A program made the position numbers and the translations under genes. From assembly GCF_900601905.1 (NCBI RefSeq), contig NZ_UWFA01000259.1, positions 1 to 64,000 on the forward strand: a stretch of 64,000 nt of DNA, written 5' to 3'. A model generated the notes under the pieces. It worked only from the letters and a program-made list of their open reading frames with translations, made no database searches and was not told the DNA's origin. Position 1 is the first letter of the stretch. Each line of letters starts with the position of its first letter. Shown piece by piece: positions 9,255-19,030 of the stretch. Source of the stretch: Pseudomonas viridiflava (GTDB lineage: Bacteria > Pseudomonadota > Gammaproteobacteria > Pseudomonadales > Pseudomonadaceae).

Positions 9255-10931
9255 CTAGAGCACGAAGCGCTGGACCATGATGTTCAGATCCGTCGCCAGT
9301 ACCGACAGCGCATTGCTGGCCACGGTGGTTTGATGCGCTCCCGACGCGCTTTGCGTGGACAGGTCACGAATGCTGCTCAGGTTGCGATCAACCTCACCGG
9401 CCACCTGCGCCTGTTGCTCCGCTGCGCTGGCGATCAGCAGGTTACGGTCATTGATGGTCGAAGTTGAACTGATGATCACCGTCAACGCTTCGCCTGTCGC
9501 CGCCGCCTGTTCAAGCGTCACGTTGGCTTGATTGGCGGTCATGCGCAGCGCCTCGGCGGTTTCCTGAGTGCTCTGCTGAACGCTGTTGATCAGCCCTTCG
9601 ATTTCCGTGGTCGAGGCGCTGGTGCGTTGTGCCAGGGAGCGAACCTCGTCGGCGACGACTGCAAAGCCTCGCCCGGCTTCACCTGCTCGCGCCGCTTCGA
9701 TGGCGGCATTGAGGGCCAGCAGGTTGGTCTGGTTGGCGATGGCGCGGATCACGTCGAGGATTTTGCTGATGCTCAAGGTCCGCTCGGCGAGGCCTTCGGC
9801 TTGATGAGAAGTGTCCAGCACATTGCCGGTCAGCTCCTTGATCGAGCCAATGGTGTCGGCCAGGCGCAGCTTGCCGTTGGCCGCTGCTTCGTTCGAGGCC
9901 AGGGATTCGGTCGCGGTATTGCTGGCATTGCTGGCGACTTCCATGGCGGCCTGACTCATCTGATTGACCGCGACCGCCGCCTGTTCGATTTCGCTGTTTT
10001 GCAGTTTGAGGTTTTCTGCGCCGGACTCGGCAATGCTGCTCATTTCCTGCACCGATTGCGAAAGCTGATTGGCCGCTGCGTAGATTTGCTCAATGGTGCT
10101 GTGCAGGTTGCCGCGCATGCGTCCCAGCATCTGCAGCAGTTGCGCGGTTTCGTCCTTGCCTTCCGGTATCGCCTGGGGACTCAGATTGCCATCGGCAATG
10201 GTGCTGGCGATCTGTAACGCCTGACGCACCGGGCGGATGATACTGACGCTCAGACGCCAGGCCAGCAACAAGGTCAGTGCGAGGACGGCGGCGATCACGC
10301 TCAGGGCAATGATGCGCGTCTGGGCATAGCTGGCGCCCGCTTGCTCCACTGCCGTGGCGGCGCTTTGCTTGTTCAATTCGCGCAGCAGTTGCACCTGCAT
10401 GTCCATCAGGTCGCCCTGCAAGGCCAGCATCGTGTTGGCGAGCATGCGCGCGTCTTCGATCTTGCGTTGTTCGATCAACCCGATCTCGTCGTAGAGCCCT
10501 GGAATGAAGGCTTTGTAGGCATCCTGCAGCGCAGTCAGTGAGTCCCGCTCGGTGCTGTCCTTGACGTGGGCAAAGTAATCGGCGAAGCCTTTTTCGGCGT
10601 CATTCTTCAAAGTTTCGACGTTGATCTTGCTGGTCACCACCGCGCCTGGATCATCCGCGTTGGCAATCAGGCGAATGCTTTCACTGCGCAGTTTTACCAG
10701 GGTGATTGCCAGCGCGTCGGCCATTGCGATACTGGGCAATGAGCCGCTTTCGACGGTTTCTCCCTGATTGCGGATTTCCTGCATTTGCAGCAGGCAGAAC
10801 GCTCCGAGCGCGACCGTGAGCAGCGAGGTGATGCCAAAGCACAGCACCAGACGCTGAGTGATCTTGAAGCGTCGCAGGACCGTAGTGCCAGCAGACTGAC
10901 GACGCAAAAAGCCCGGCAATATTCTTTTCAC
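9255..10931 (-). CDS. Methyl-accepting chemotaxis protein
   Basis: 558 residues. TM1 lies at about 27-50, a periplasmic helical sensor of about 155 residues (four-helix-bundle size) follows, then TM2 at about 206-228 and a HAMP domain ([14 protein letters not shown] onwards). The cytoplasmic signalling hairpin carries the near-invariant tip [19 protein letters not shown], then [15 protein letters not shown]. It feeds a CheA/CheW array. The ligand cannot be told from sequence. The gene is single, with no chemotaxis genes beside it, as is usual for Pseudomonas receptors. Confidence 0.93.
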   Translation of the reverse strand: MKRILPGFLRRQSAGTTVLRRFKITQRLVLCFGITSLLTVALGAFCLLQMQEIRNQGETVESGSLPSIAMADALAITLVKLRSESIRLIANADDPGAVVTSKINVETLKNDAEKGFADYFAHVKDSTERDSLTALQDAYKAFIPGLYDEIGLIEQRKIEDARMLANTMLALQGDLMDMQVQLLRELNKQSAATAVEQAGASYAQTRIIALSVIAAVLALTLLLAWRLSVSIIRPVRQALQIASTIADGNLSPQAIPEGKDETAQLLQMLGRMRGNLHSTIEQIYAAANQLSQSVQEMSSIAESGAENLKLQNSEIEQAAVAVNQMSQAAMEVASNASNTATESLASNEAAANGKLRLADTIGSIKELTGNVLDTSHQAEGLAERTLSISKILDVIRAIANQTNLLALNAAIEAARAGEAGRGFAVVADEVRSLAQRTSASTTEIEGLINSVQQSTQETAEALRMTANQANVTLEQAAATGEALTVIISSTSTINDRNLLIASAAEQQAQVAGEVDRNLSSIRDLSTQSASGAHQTTVASNALSVLATDLNIMVQRFVL

Positions 10932-11018
10932 AATGACTCAGACCCAATCGATGGAAACATCGGAGACTGGGTTATAGGACAGTTGCGTGATGTCTTTGTG
11001 ACATCGCGTAAATTGACG

Positions 11019-11702
11019 TCAACTTTCCGATGGTGTGTTTGCTGCGAGCATCGGCGTGGCTCCCACTTCCTCCAGTAGCTCATCCAGAAAGCGCTTCATG
11101 CGCTCATGCCTGGCTTGTGCCAGACGTGCGCCCGCCCGGGTCTGAAAGCCCTGCGCCAGCTTGAACAGCTTGGTATGGAAGTGATCCACGGCGAAGCGTT
11201 TGTCGTCGTAATCACGGTCTGTGGCATGGGGGTCCTGGGGATCGTAAAGGCCGCCGCCCATTCTTCCGCTCACATAGAACAGCCGCGCCACGCCGATCAT
11301 GCCCAGCGCGTCGAGGCGGTCAGCGTCCTGGAGGATTCTCGCTTCAAGGCTTTGCGGGGTGATTGCTGCGGAAAAACTGTGCGCCTCGACGGCGTGGGCA
11401 ACGGCGCCAATGCGCTCCTTGGCCCAGCCCATCTCGGTCAGCAGTTCCGTGGCCTTGGCGGCCGCCAGCCGGGAAGCGCTGGACCTGAACGGGGAGTTCT
11501 TTTCAACCGATACACAATCGTGCAGCAAGGTCGCCGCAACCAGTATCTCGGGGTCGCCGCCTTCTTCATCGCGAATGGCGCAGACATTGCTCCAGACCCG
11601 CAGCAGGTGGGATTCGTCATGGGAGCCATCGACTTTTTCTGCCACGGTATGCGGGATCAGCAGGCTGGCGAGGTCCTGGAAGGGGGCGAAGGCTGGGGTC
11701 AT
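11019..11702 (-). CDS. HD-domain phosphohydrolase
   Basis: 227 residues. The metal site of the HD superfamily is visible: His of GSHDESHLLRV (about 27-37), the LLHDCV HD pair (about 60), and the distal Asp in LQDADRLDALG. It is similar in length and layout to YedJ-type HD hydrolases. The substrate is unknown; a nucleotide or phosphoester is likely from the family. The gene is single, 87 bases upstream-side of the chemoreceptor on the same strand. Confidence 0.85.
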   Translation of the reverse strand: MTPAFAPFQDLASLLIPHTVAEKVDGSHDESHLLRVWSNVCAIRDEEGGDPEILVAATLLHDCVSVEKNSPFRSSASRLAAAKATELLTEMGWAKERIGAVAHAVEAHSFSAAITPQSLEARILQDADRLDALGMIGVARLFYVSGRMGGGLYDPQDPHATDRDYDDKRFAVDHFHTKLFKLAQGFQTRAGARLAQARHERMKRFLDELLEEVGATPMLAANTPSES

Positions 11703-11758
11703 GGGTCTTCATCGGCTAGGCGGGCGATGAACAGAGGATAGAGCAATTGCCAAGTGAC

Positions 11759-11826
11759 CTGTAGGCGCGGCTGCGAACCGGGTATGTCAGAAATACCAAT
11801 TTCGCAGCCTTCGGCAGCTCCTACAG
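11759..11826. repeat. REP inverted pair, family C
   Basis: CTGTAGGCGCGGCTGCGAA faces TTCGCAGCCTTCGGCAGCTC. This is the CTGCCGAAGGCTGCGAA family, which recurs at 25284, 27917 and 42010. Confidence 0.8.
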
Positions 11827-11838
11827 AAACAGGTTGGC

Positions 11839-12624
11839 TCAGAAAACCAATTTATACCCAATAAAAGCCAGCATGATCGCCAGGCATGGCCGCAGCACTT
11901 CATCAGACACCCGGCCGGACAAGTGGCTGCCCATGTAGATGCCAGGCAGTGAACCCAGCAACAGATAACCCAGAATGCCCCAGTCCATGTTGCCCATGCT
12001 GGCGTGCCCCAGGCCAGCAACCAGGGTCAATGGCACCGCGTGGGCGATTTCAGTACCGACCAGACGGCGGGTGGCGAGAAACGGATAAAGAATGAACAAC
12101 GCCACGGTGCCCAAAGCGCCCGCGCCAATGGAGGTCAGCGCAACCATGGTGCCCAGGATCAGGCCGGTTACGACCGTCATCGCATTCAGGCCCGGGCCGC
12201 TGGGATTGTAGTTGCCACCTGCGCGGTCGTGGGCAAACTGCAACAGACGTTTCTTGAAGAATACCGCCAGGGCCGTCAGCAGCAGCACGACGCCCAGGGC
12301 TTGCTTGATCACGGCGTTCATCGCATCCGGCGCAGCGTGCAAGGTGCTGAGAAACCATAAGGTCAGCAACACCGCCGGGACACTGCCCAGCGTGAGCCAG
12401 CCGGTGATCTTCCAATCGATGTTGTTATTTCTTTTATGGACCCATACACCACCGGATTTGGTAATCGCGGCGTACAGCAGATCAGTGCCCACCGCCGTGG
12501 CCGGGTTTACACCGAACCACAGCAGAATCGGCGTCATCAGAGAACCGCCACCTACACCTGTCATGCCGACAATGAAGCCCACTACCAGCCCTGCGACAAC
12601 CAACCCCAAACCACCAAAATCCAT
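11839..12624 (-). CDS. TauE/SafE-family membrane transporter
   Basis: 261 residues from the ATG at 12624, which has GGAAG just upstream; an in-frame TTG 18 bases earlier has no such site. About eight hydrophobic helices form two repeats. The signature GMTGVGGGSLMTPIL lies near the N-terminus and LTSIGAGALGTVAL is the matching second repeat. The family exports sulfite, sulfoacetate or related organosulfur anions; no neighbouring gene points to a substrate. Confidence 0.9.
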   Translation of the reverse strand: MDFGGLGLVVAGLVVGFIVGMTGVGGGSLMTPILLWFGVNPATAVGTDLLYAAITKSGGVWVHKRNNNIDWKITGWLTLGSVPAVLLTLWFLSTLHAAPDAMNAVIKQALGVVLLLTALAVFFKKRLLQFAHDRAGGNYNPSGPGLNAMTVVTGLILGTMVALTSIGAGALGTVALFILYPFLATRRLVGTEIAHAVPLTLVAGLGHASMGNMDWGILGYLLLGSLPGIYMGSHLSGRVSDEVLRPCLAIMLAFIGYKLVF

Positions 12625-12760
12625 TACTGCTTCCCACAACAAAAAGGGCGATAGTCAGAAAAAACTGGCGGCAGCATAACGACGTTTCTGGTCAGGCTTT
12701 ATATCGATACGAACTAACGTTATATCGGTATTGGCATCTGTCGCACAACAAACACCAGAC

Positions 12761-12850
12761 CCGTAGGAGCGCGCTTGCCCGCGATGCGGTGTGTCAGCTA
12801 AAAATTTGTTACTTGACCTGACGCCATCGCGGGAAAGCGCGCTCCTACGG
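12761..12850. repeat. REP inverted pair, family A variant
   Basis: CGTAGGAGCGCGCTTGCCCG faces GAAAGCGCGCTCCTACGG around a 40-base spacer. Confidence 0.85.
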
Positions 12851-12867
12851 AAAACGCATTCCAGACC

Positions 12868-13602
12868 TTATCGACCGAAATGCGCAAAGCGCCCGGTAAA
12901 ACGCTTGGCAAGCGGATAAGCCAGATCCCCATGTTTGCTGGTCGCCAAGCCCAGTTCACCCAGGGCTTCGGCGAGTTTGACGGCGGCAGCCACGCCATCC
13001 ACTACCGGTAAGCCGGTCATTTCGCTGACCAGCCCAGGCAGATCAGCCATACCGCCGCAGCCAAGAATGATCGCGCCCGCACCCTCGTTATCCCGCGCTT
13101 GTATAGCCTGTTCGGCAATGCGCTCGGCCAATGCCTGCTCACCCATGCCTTCCAGCTCCAGCACCGGCACATCGACACAGCGCACCGAGGTGCAGTGCTC
13201 GCTCATGCCGTAGTTGCGCAATAAATGCTCGGCAATGATTCGGGTGCGGGTGAGGGTGGTGACCACGGCGAACCGCGTGCAGATCAGGCTGGCGATATGA
13301 AACGCCGCTTCGGCAATGCCGATCACCGGCCCGCGCGCCAACTCCCGTGCAGCGAGCAGGCCCGGGTCGCCAAAGCAGGCGATGATGTGTGCGTCGTAAC
13401 CCGCTGCGACACCTTTGCGAACTTCCTCCAGCACACCGACTGCTGCAATGGCTTCGTCGAAATGACCTTCGATGGATTGCGGCCCCGCATCCGGGCAACA
13501 CGCGATGATCTGCGTGCCCGGGCGCGCCACGGCGAGGGCGGCGCGGCCAATGCTGGCAGTCATGCTCTGGCTGGTGTTGGGGTTTATGACCTGAATTTTC
13601 AT
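12868..13602 (-). CDS. Asp/Glu/hydantoin racemase family protein
   Basis: 244 residues from the ATG at 13602 (MKIQVINPNTSQSMTASIG). The open frame continues upstream but only as an overlap with the regulator gene. The family's two catalytic cysteines are visible in IIACFGDPG (about residue 75) and ILGCGGMADLPG (about 180), and VINPNTS is the usual start of HyuE-type racemases. It likely racemises 5-substituted hydantoins or acts on a related allantoin-type compound. It sits 19 bases after a GntR regulator gene and is divergent from an NCS1 permease, which fits hydantoin or purine-breakdown use. Confidence 0.88.
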   Translation of the reverse strand: MKIQVINPNTSQSMTASIGRAALAVARPGTQIIACCPDAGPQSIEGHFDEAIAAVGVLEEVRKGVAAGYDAHIIACFGDPGLLAARELARGPVIGIAEAAFHIASLICTRFAVVTTLTRTRIIAEHLLRNYGMSEHCTSVRCVDVPVLELEGMGEQALAERIAEQAIQARDNEGAGAIILGCGGMADLPGLVSEMTGLPVVDGVAAAVKLAEALGELGLATSKHGDLAYPLAKRFTGRFAHFGR

Positions 13603-13621
13603 GTAGGGCTCGGCTCGCGGA

Positions 13622-14332
13622 TCAGCGCTTGAAAATGGTTTTGAAGTCCGGCTCGGCCGGCACGACCTGATCGACCTGCAAGCTGGTACGAATGCTCGCC
13701 AGATGCCTGCCCATCCATTGCGTTGCTGCAGCGTCTTTGCCCGCTTCGAGCAAATCGAGCAGTTCTTCATGGTCGCCGCAGTCGCAACCGACACTGTGTC
13801 GTGAACCGTAAACCGCGATGATCAGCGACGAGCGGGTGGTCAGCTGCGCGACCTGTTCAGTCAGTACCTGATTGTCGGCCAGGGCGATCAGTTGCACATG
13901 AAAGCGGGCGGACAGCTGAATGGCGCGGCTGTGCAGGCCGTCGCTCTGCGCTCGATGCTCCTGATCAACCAGGCTGCGCAGGGCTTTCAACTGCGCGGCA
14001 TCCATGCGTTGCGCCACGGCGGGCATCAGCGCGGGCTCGATCAACTGCCGGGCGGCGAATACATCCTGTGCTTCCTTGGCGGTGGGCTGCGCAACTTCGG
14101 CACCCCGGTTGGCGCGCAACGTCACCAGTCGTTCAAGTGCCAGGCGTTGTAACACCTTGCGAATCCCGGTGCGGCTGATGGCAAACACTTCGGCCAGGGA
14201 ATCCTCCGGCAAGCGGGTCCCCGGCAACAGTCGGTGCTCGACAATGGCTTCGAGAATGTCCTGATGGATCTGTTCGTCGCGGCTCAATGGCGAGTCGGCC
14301 ACAGCAGGGCTGGCAAGGAAGAGAGAATTCAT
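13622..14332 (-). CDS. GntR-family (FCD) transcriptional regulator
   Basis: 236 residues. The N-terminal winged helix has [20 protein letters not shown] (about 42-61) and the all-helical FCD ligand domain follows (about 90-225), with Asp and His residues of the usual metal/ligand site ([18 protein letters not shown]). It probably controls itself, the racemase downstream and the divergent permease through the repeated sites at 14363 and 14560. Confidence 0.9.
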   Translation of the reverse strand: MNSLFLASPAVADSPLSRDEQIHQDILEAIVEHRLLPGTRLPEDSLAEVFAISRTGIRKVLQRLALERLVTLRANRGAEVAQPTAKEAQDVFAARQLIEPALMPAVAQRMDAAQLKALRSLVDQEHRAQSDGLHSRAIQLSARFHVQLIALADNQVLTEQVAQLTTRSSLIIAVYGSRHSVGCDCGDHEELLDLLEAGKDAAATQWMGRHLASIRTSLQVDQVVPAEPDFKTIFKR

Positions 14333-14362
14333 AGGGCCGCTTCAACCGATGAGTGTGGCGCT

Positions 14363-14376
14363 GATCGTATACAAAC
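14363..14376. promoter_or_regulatory. Candidate GntR operator, copy 1
   Basis: GATCGTATACAAAC, with a GTATAC dyad core, lies 31 bases upstream of the regulator start. An exact copy occurs at 14560. Confidence 0.6.
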
Positions 14377-14559
14377 TGGCTGCCTTTTGCCATCGCTTAC
14401 AGGGCCGAGTTGCCTTCGCTTTTGTGCACTGGCACCGCGCATCCATGCGCTTTTATCGCGCATTCGCTGAGAGTTTCAGGCATTGGTCGTCGCCACCAAT
14501 CCCGCTACACCCTGGGTTACCGGCTTGTTTCCGGTGTTTGGCATGCATCCTGCCTTTCA

Positions 14560-14573
14560 GATCGTATACAAAC
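14560..14573. promoter_or_regulatory. Candidate GntR operator, copy 2
   Basis: Second exact GATCGTATACAAAC, 58 bases upstream of the permease start. FCD-type GntR proteins often bind short dyads with GTATAC-like cores. The rest of the 298-base intergenic region (14333-14630) shows no gene. Confidence 0.6.
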
Positions 14574-14630
14574 AACGCCACCCTCCGTATGCAGTCGACG
14601 GAGCGGCACCGATCAAGGAGCGTGCGAGCG

Positions 14631-16076
14631 ATGAATGCAGAAATTCCAAAGGGCTACAGCCCCCGCCTGTACAACGAAGACTTGGGCCCGGTCGAGCAGA
14701 AATGGACCTGGTACAACATTTTCGCGTTCTGGATGAGTGACGTGCACAGCGTCGGCGGTTATGTGTTCGCTGCCAGCCTGTTTGCACTGGGCCTGGCCAG
14801 CTGGCAGGTATTGATCGCCTTGCTGGTGGGGATCTGCATCATTCAGGTCATCGCCAACCTCCTGGCCAAGCCCAGCCAGCAGGCTGCGGTGCCGTATCCG
14901 GTGATCTGTCGTCTGGCATTCGGCGTGTTCGGGGCGAATATCCCGGCCGTGATTCGCGGCCTGATCGCAGTCGCCTGGTACGGTGTGCAGACCTACCTGG
15001 CGTCCAGTGCGCTAGTGATTGTGGTACTGCGTTTTTTCCCTTCCATGGAAAGTCTCGCGCAAGTGCAGTTCGCTGGTCTGTCGTACCTCGGCTGGATGGG
15101 CTTTCTGACCTTGTGGGTGTTGCAGGCCATCGTGTTCTGGCGGGGCATGGATTCCATCCGACGCTTCATCGATTGGGCCGGGCCTGTGGTGTATGCGGTG
15201 ATGTTTGTGCTGGCGGGCTGGATCGTCTGGAAGGCGGGCTGGAGCAACATCAGCTTTACCCTGTCGGAAAAATCCCTGAGCGGCTGGGAAGCGTTTGGCC
15301 AGGTGGTCATGGCGACCGCGCTGGTGGTGTCGTACTTCTCCGGTCCGACGCTAAACTTCGGTGACTTCAGCCGTTACTGCCGAAGCATGGCCGACGTCAA
15401 ACGCGGAAATTTCTGGGGGCTTCCAGTGAATTTCCTGGCGTTCTCCCTGGTGACGGTTGTTATCGTTTCCGGCACCTTGCCGGTGTTCGGTGAAATGATC
15501 CATGACCCGATTGCCACCGTGGCGCGCATCGATAACACCGTCGCTGTATTGCTGGGTGCCTTCGCCTTCGTGACGGCGACCATCGGCATCAACATCGTGG
15601 CTAACTTTGTGTCCCCGGCGTTCGACTTCGCCAACTGCGCTCCGAGCAAAATCAGCTGGCGGGCAGGCGGCATGATCGCGGCCGTGGCGTCGATCTTCAT
15701 TACCCCGTGGAACCTGTTCAACAACCCGGAAGTGATCCATTACACCCTGGATGTGCTGGCGGCTTTCATTGGCCCGCTGTTCGGCATACTGCTGGTGGAT
15801 TACTACCTGATCAAAAAGCAGCAGATTGATGTGGATGCGCTGTTTGATGACACGCCGGCCGGCCGCTACTGGTACACCAACGGCTTCAACCCGGTCGCCA
15901 TCAAAGCACTGCTGGCGGCGACCTTGATTGGTCTGCTGTTTACCTTTGTGCCCTGGTTCAAACCCATCGCCAACTTCGCCTGGTTCACTGGCTGCTTCCT
16001 CGGCGGCGCGTTCTATTGGCTGCTGGCGCGTCGGGATGTGCGAGTGACTGCGCCTGGCGTGGTCGGGGCGGTGTAG
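14631..16076 (+). CDS. NCS1-family nucleobase/hydantoin:cation symporter
   Basis: 481 residues from the ATG at 14631, with AAGGAG ten bases upstream; the open frame runs further back but without a ribosome site. Twelve hydrophobic helices follow the family N-terminus NEDLGPVEQKWTWYNIFAFW. FSGPTLNFGDFSRYC and the NFVSPAFDFANC loop are characteristic of NCS1 carriers (Mhp1, PucI, FurE types). It likely imports hydantoin, allantoin or a related base, judged from the divergent racemase and regulator. Confidence 0.9.
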   Translation: MNAEIPKGYSPRLYNEDLGPVEQKWTWYNIFAFWMSDVHSVGGYVFAASLFALGLASWQVLIALLVGICIIQVIANLLAKPSQQAAVPYPVICRLAFGVFGANIPAVIRGLIAVAWYGVQTYLASSALVIVVLRFFPSMESLAQVQFAGLSYLGWMGFLTLWVLQAIVFWRGMDSIRRFIDWAGPVVYAVMFVLAGWIVWKAGWSNISFTLSEKSLSGWEAFGQVVMATALVVSYFSGPTLNFGDFSRYCRSMADVKRGNFWGLPVNFLAFSLVTVVIVSGTLPVFGEMIHDPIATVARIDNTVAVLLGAFAFVTATIGINIVANFVSPAFDFANCAPSKISWRAGGMIAAVASIFITPWNLFNNPEVIHYTLDVLAAFIGPLFGILLVDYYLIKKQQIDVDALFDDTPAGRYWYTNGFNPVAIKALLAATLIGLLFTFVPWFKPIANFAWFTGCFLGGAFYWLLARRDVRVTAPGVVGAV

Positions 16077-16085
16077 GCATTCCCC

Positions 16086-16174
16086 CTGTGGGAGCGGTGC
16101 TTGCCCGCGATAAGGCTAGACACGGTTCACTTTTGATCGCGTCCAGCCTTATCGCGGGCAAGCACCGCTCCCAC
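16086..16174. repeat. REP inverted pair, family A
   Basis: CTGTGGGAGCGGTGCTTGCC faces its complement, with inner partial pairing (GGCTAGAC/GTCCAGCC). Confidence 0.9.
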
Positions 16175-16212
16175 ATAAGATCTGTGTTTGCTCAGGCGCA
16201 CCGAGTTCAACA

Positions 16213-16244
16213 AAAAAAGCCCGACACAGGGGGTGTGTCGGGCT
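16213..16244 (-). terminator. Terminator of the glucarate-type operon
   Basis: Stem AGCCCGACAC/GTGTCGGGCT, followed on the minus strand by seven T. It stands 29 bases after the stop codon of the dehydratase gene. Confidence 0.85.
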
Positions 16245-16272
16245 AAAGGTATGTTCGTTGCGTCGGCGTGGA

Positions 16273-17547
16273 TCAGAAGCGCGGTTTGACCGCCTTCCAG
16301 TCCGGTTTGTAGCGCTGCATCTGCTTCACATCATCGCGCTGGCGGATGCCACAGGTCAGGTATTGGTCATGCAGCTTGGCCAGTTGATCCTGGTCCAGCT
16401 CAAGTCCTAGCCCTGGCGCACGGGTGATTTTCACGCAGCCATCGACAATCGGCAGTTTGCCGCCCTTGATCACTTCCTCGTCCGGCTCCTGCCATGGGTA
16501 ATGCGTGTCGCAGGCGTAATCCAGATTCGGTACCGCTGCCGCAACGTGAGCCATGGCCATCAGGCTGATGCCCAAGTGCGAGTTGGAGTGCATCGAAACC
16601 CCCAGGCCAAAGGTATCGCACATCTTCGCCAGGGCCTGAGTGTCACGCAGGCCACCCCAGTAATGGTGATCGGCGAGCACGATCTGCACGCTGTTCAGGG
16701 CGACGCTGCGGCGGAACTCATCAAAGTCAGTGACCACCATGTTGGTCGCCAGCGGCAGGCCGGTGCGTTTGTGCAATTCAGACATGCCGTCCAGGCCCGG
16801 CGTCGGGTCTTCGTAATATTGCAGGTCGTCGCCCAGCAGCTCAGCCATGCGGATCGAGGTTTCCAGCGACCAGTTGCCGTTCGGGTCGATGCGCAGCGGG
16901 TAACCAGGGAACGCTTTTTTCAGGGCCTTGATGCACGACACTTCATGCTCCGGCGGCAAAGTGCCGGCCTTGAGCTTGATGCTCTTGAAGCCGTATTCCT
17001 CGATCATGCGCCGGGCCTGGGCAACGATCTGCTCTTCGCTCAGTGCTTCGCCCCAGCTATCGGGCTTGTAGGGCGAATCCACATGCTGCGCGTATTTGAA
17101 GAACAGATAGGCACTGAACGGAATCTCATCCCGAATCGCACCACCGAGCAGGTCAACCAATGGCACGTTCAGGTAGTGCGCCTGCAAGTCCAGAAACGCG
17201 ACTTCGAACGCCGAATAAGCATTGCTCACCGCTTTGCTGGCGTGGGAGCCGGGGGCCAGTTCAGCACCGGCGATACTGGCCGGTTTGTTAGCCGCCACTG
17301 TCGCCTGCACAATGCTGCGCAGCTGGTTGAGGTTGAACGGATCCAGGCCGATCAGCTGGCTTTGCAGTTGCTGCTGGATCGCCAGCGCCGGGGCATCGCC
17401 GTAGCTTTCACCCAGGCCGATGTAGCCGTTGTCGCTTTCAATCTCGATGATCGAGCGCAGTGCGAAGGGCTCATGGATACCGCTGGCGTTGAGCAGGGGC
17501 GGATCGCGAAAGGCGATGGGCGTCACAGTTACACGTTTGATTTTCAA
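16273..17547 (-). CDS. Glucarate dehydratase-like enolase-superfamily enzyme
   Basis: 424 residues, with N-terminal capping domain and C-terminal barrel. The catalytic set of the glucarate dehydratase branch is visible: SIKLKAG (Lys-x-Lys), RIDPNGNW, YYEDPTPG, TNM, ADHHYWGG and the SMHSNSHLGIS His. It dehydrates D-glucarate, galactarate or a close sugar acid to a 5-keto-4-deoxy acid. Compared with E. coli GudD (about 446 residues) it is shorter at the N-terminus, so it may be one of the GudD-related enzymes. It overlaps the transporter gene by 4 bases (ATGA), as in gudP-gudD pairs. Confidence 0.85.
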   Translation of the reverse strand: MKIKRVTVTPIAFRDPPLLNASGIHEPFALRSIIEIESDNGYIGLGESYGDAPALAIQQQLQSQLIGLDPFNLNQLRSIVQATVAANKPASIAGAELAPGSHASKAVSNAYSAFEVAFLDLQAHYLNVPLVDLLGGAIRDEIPFSAYLFFKYAQHVDSPYKPDSWGEALSEEQIVAQARRMIEEYGFKSIKLKAGTLPPEHEVSCIKALKKAFPGYPLRIDPNGNWSLETSIRMAELLGDDLQYYEDPTPGLDGMSELHKRTGLPLATNMVVTDFDEFRRSVALNSVQIVLADHHYWGGLRDTQALAKMCDTFGLGVSMHSNSHLGISLMAMAHVAAAVPNLDYACDTHYPWQEPDEEVIKGGKLPIVDGCVKITRAPGLGLELDQDQLAKLHDQYLTCGIRQRDDVKQMQRYKPDWKAVKPRF

Positions 17548-18941
17548 GAGGCTGCTCCCTTCAAGGCTTGGGGCTTATTCATGTTTTTTTTTGCGTCAGC
17601 AGGCGTGCCAGTCAGTACGCTGGGCGAGTCGCCGCGAGGTGTGGTACGGGCGAAAAAGATCACCACCGCAGCCACCAGTGAAGTAATTGCCAGGCCGTAC
17701 AAGCCGCCTTCGATGGAACCGGTGGTCTGCTCAAGGAAGCCAAACGCGGTCGGCGCGACAAAGCCGCCCAAGTTGCCGATGGAGTTGATCAGCGCAATCA
17801 CTGCCGCCGCGATACGAGCATCCAGATAACCCTGCGGGATTGGCCAGAACAGCGCCGAAGCCGCCTTGAAGCCGATAGCCGCGAAGCAGATGGCGACAAA
17901 CGCGAACACCGGGCCGCCCGTGGTCGACATGAACATGCCGAACGAGGCGATCACCAGGGTGACGGCCACCCATGCCTGCTGGAACTTCCACTTGCCGGCC
18001 ATGGCCGCAAAGCCGTACATGGCGATGATCGAGATGATCCACGGGATCGAGTTGAACAGCCCGACCTGGAAGTCGCCCATATTGCCCATTTTCTTGATCA
18101 TGCTCGGCAGCCAGAACGTGGCGCCATAGATGGTCAGGGCGATGGAGAAGTAGATGAAGCAGAACAGCGCGATCTGTTTGTCCGCCAGCAGCTTGAACAT
18201 CGACGGCTTGATGGTTTGGGTGGCTTCTCGTGCCCGTTGTTCTTCGGCGATGGCGCTGATCAGGGCGTCTTTCTCTTCGCTGCTCAGCCACTTCGCTTCG
18301 CTGGGGTGCGATTGCAGCCAGAACCAGACGAACCCGCAGAGCACCACCGAGGCGAAGCCTTCGATCAGGAACATCCACTGCCAGCCGTGCATGCCCATCC
18401 CGCTGATATTCAGCAGGGCACCCGAGACCGGACCGGAAATCACTGAAGCGATGGCCGAGCCGCTGAGGAAAATCGCCATCGCCTTGCCGCGATCAGCACC
18501 TGGCAACCATTGGGTGAAGTAATAAATGATGCCAGGGAAAAAGCCGGCTTCCGCTGCGCCGAGGATGAAACGCAGCACGTAGAAGCTGGTTTCGCCCTGT
18601 ACGAAGGCCATGGCCATGGCGGCCACGCCCCAGGTGAACATGATCCGCGTCAGCCAGGCCCGAGCGCCGTAGCGTTGCAGCAGCATGTTGGAAGGCACTT
18701 CGAAGATCGCATAACCGACGAAGAACAACCCTGCACCCAGGCCGTAAGCAGCGGCGCCGATGCCAAGGTCGGTTTCCAGGTGGCTGCGCACGAAGCCGAT
18801 GTTCACCCGGTCAATGTAATTGACGATGAACATGATGACGAAGAGGGGTAAGACGTGGCGCTTGACCTTGGCTGCTGCCCGCTCAAGCACTGAGGTGTCC
18901 GTAGGACTTTGGACGTTGTTCACTGGGAGACTCCCGCTCAT
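17544..18941 (-). CDS. MFS sugar-acid transporter (GudP-like, ACS family)
   Basis: 465 residues, twelve hydrophobic helices. Family marks are FIVNYIDRVNIG near the N-terminus and GYAIFEVPSNMLLQRYGAR (about 80-100), typical of anion:cation symporters for glucarate, galactarate or hexuronates. It is the first gene of a two-gene operon with the dehydratase and is divergent from a LysR regulator. The start has GGGAG just upstream. Confidence 0.9.
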   Translation of the reverse strand: MSGSLPVNNVQSPTDTSVLERAAAKVKRHVLPLFVIMFIVNYIDRVNIGFVRSHLETDLGIGAAAYGLGAGLFFVGYAIFEVPSNMLLQRYGARAWLTRIMFTWGVAAMAMAFVQGETSFYVLRFILGAAEAGFFPGIIYYFTQWLPGADRGKAMAIFLSGSAIASVISGPVSGALLNISGMGMHGWQWMFLIEGFASVVLCGFVWFWLQSHPSEAKWLSSEEKDALISAIAEEQRAREATQTIKPSMFKLLADKQIALFCFIYFSIALTIYGATFWLPSMIKKMGNMGDFQVGLFNSIPWIISIIAMYGFAAMAGKWKFQQAWVAVTLVIASFGMFMSTTGGPVFAFVAICFAAIGFKAASALFWPIPQGYLDARIAAAVIALINSIGNLGGFVAPTAFGFLEQTTGSIEGGLYGLAITSLVAAVVIFFARTTPRGDSPSVLTGTPADAKKNMNKPQALKGAAS

Positions 18942-19005
18942 TATTTTTTTGGGGACGGGTCGATCATGGACTCAGTCTTTGTTCCGGTCTAATCTAGTTT
19001 GGCAC

Positions 19006-19030
19006 TTGATTGATACCTGGAATGAATCAA
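19006..19030. promoter_or_regulatory. Candidate LysR operator
   Basis: Imperfect dyad TTGATTGAT-N7-ATGAATCAA lies between the divergent transporter and LysR genes and touches the LysR start codon. The two arms match in 8 of 9 positions. An autorepression site is the natural reading. Confidence 0.5.

Noticed and set aside
13603..13794. N-terminal extension of the racemase frame
   Set aside because: It only overlaps the GntR gene; the ATG at 13602 gives the normal family start MKIQVINPNTS.
14349..14630. 94-codon N-terminal extension of the NCS1 permease
   Set aside because: It would cover the divergent promoter and both operator copies; the ATG at 14631 has a ribosome site and the family N-terminus.
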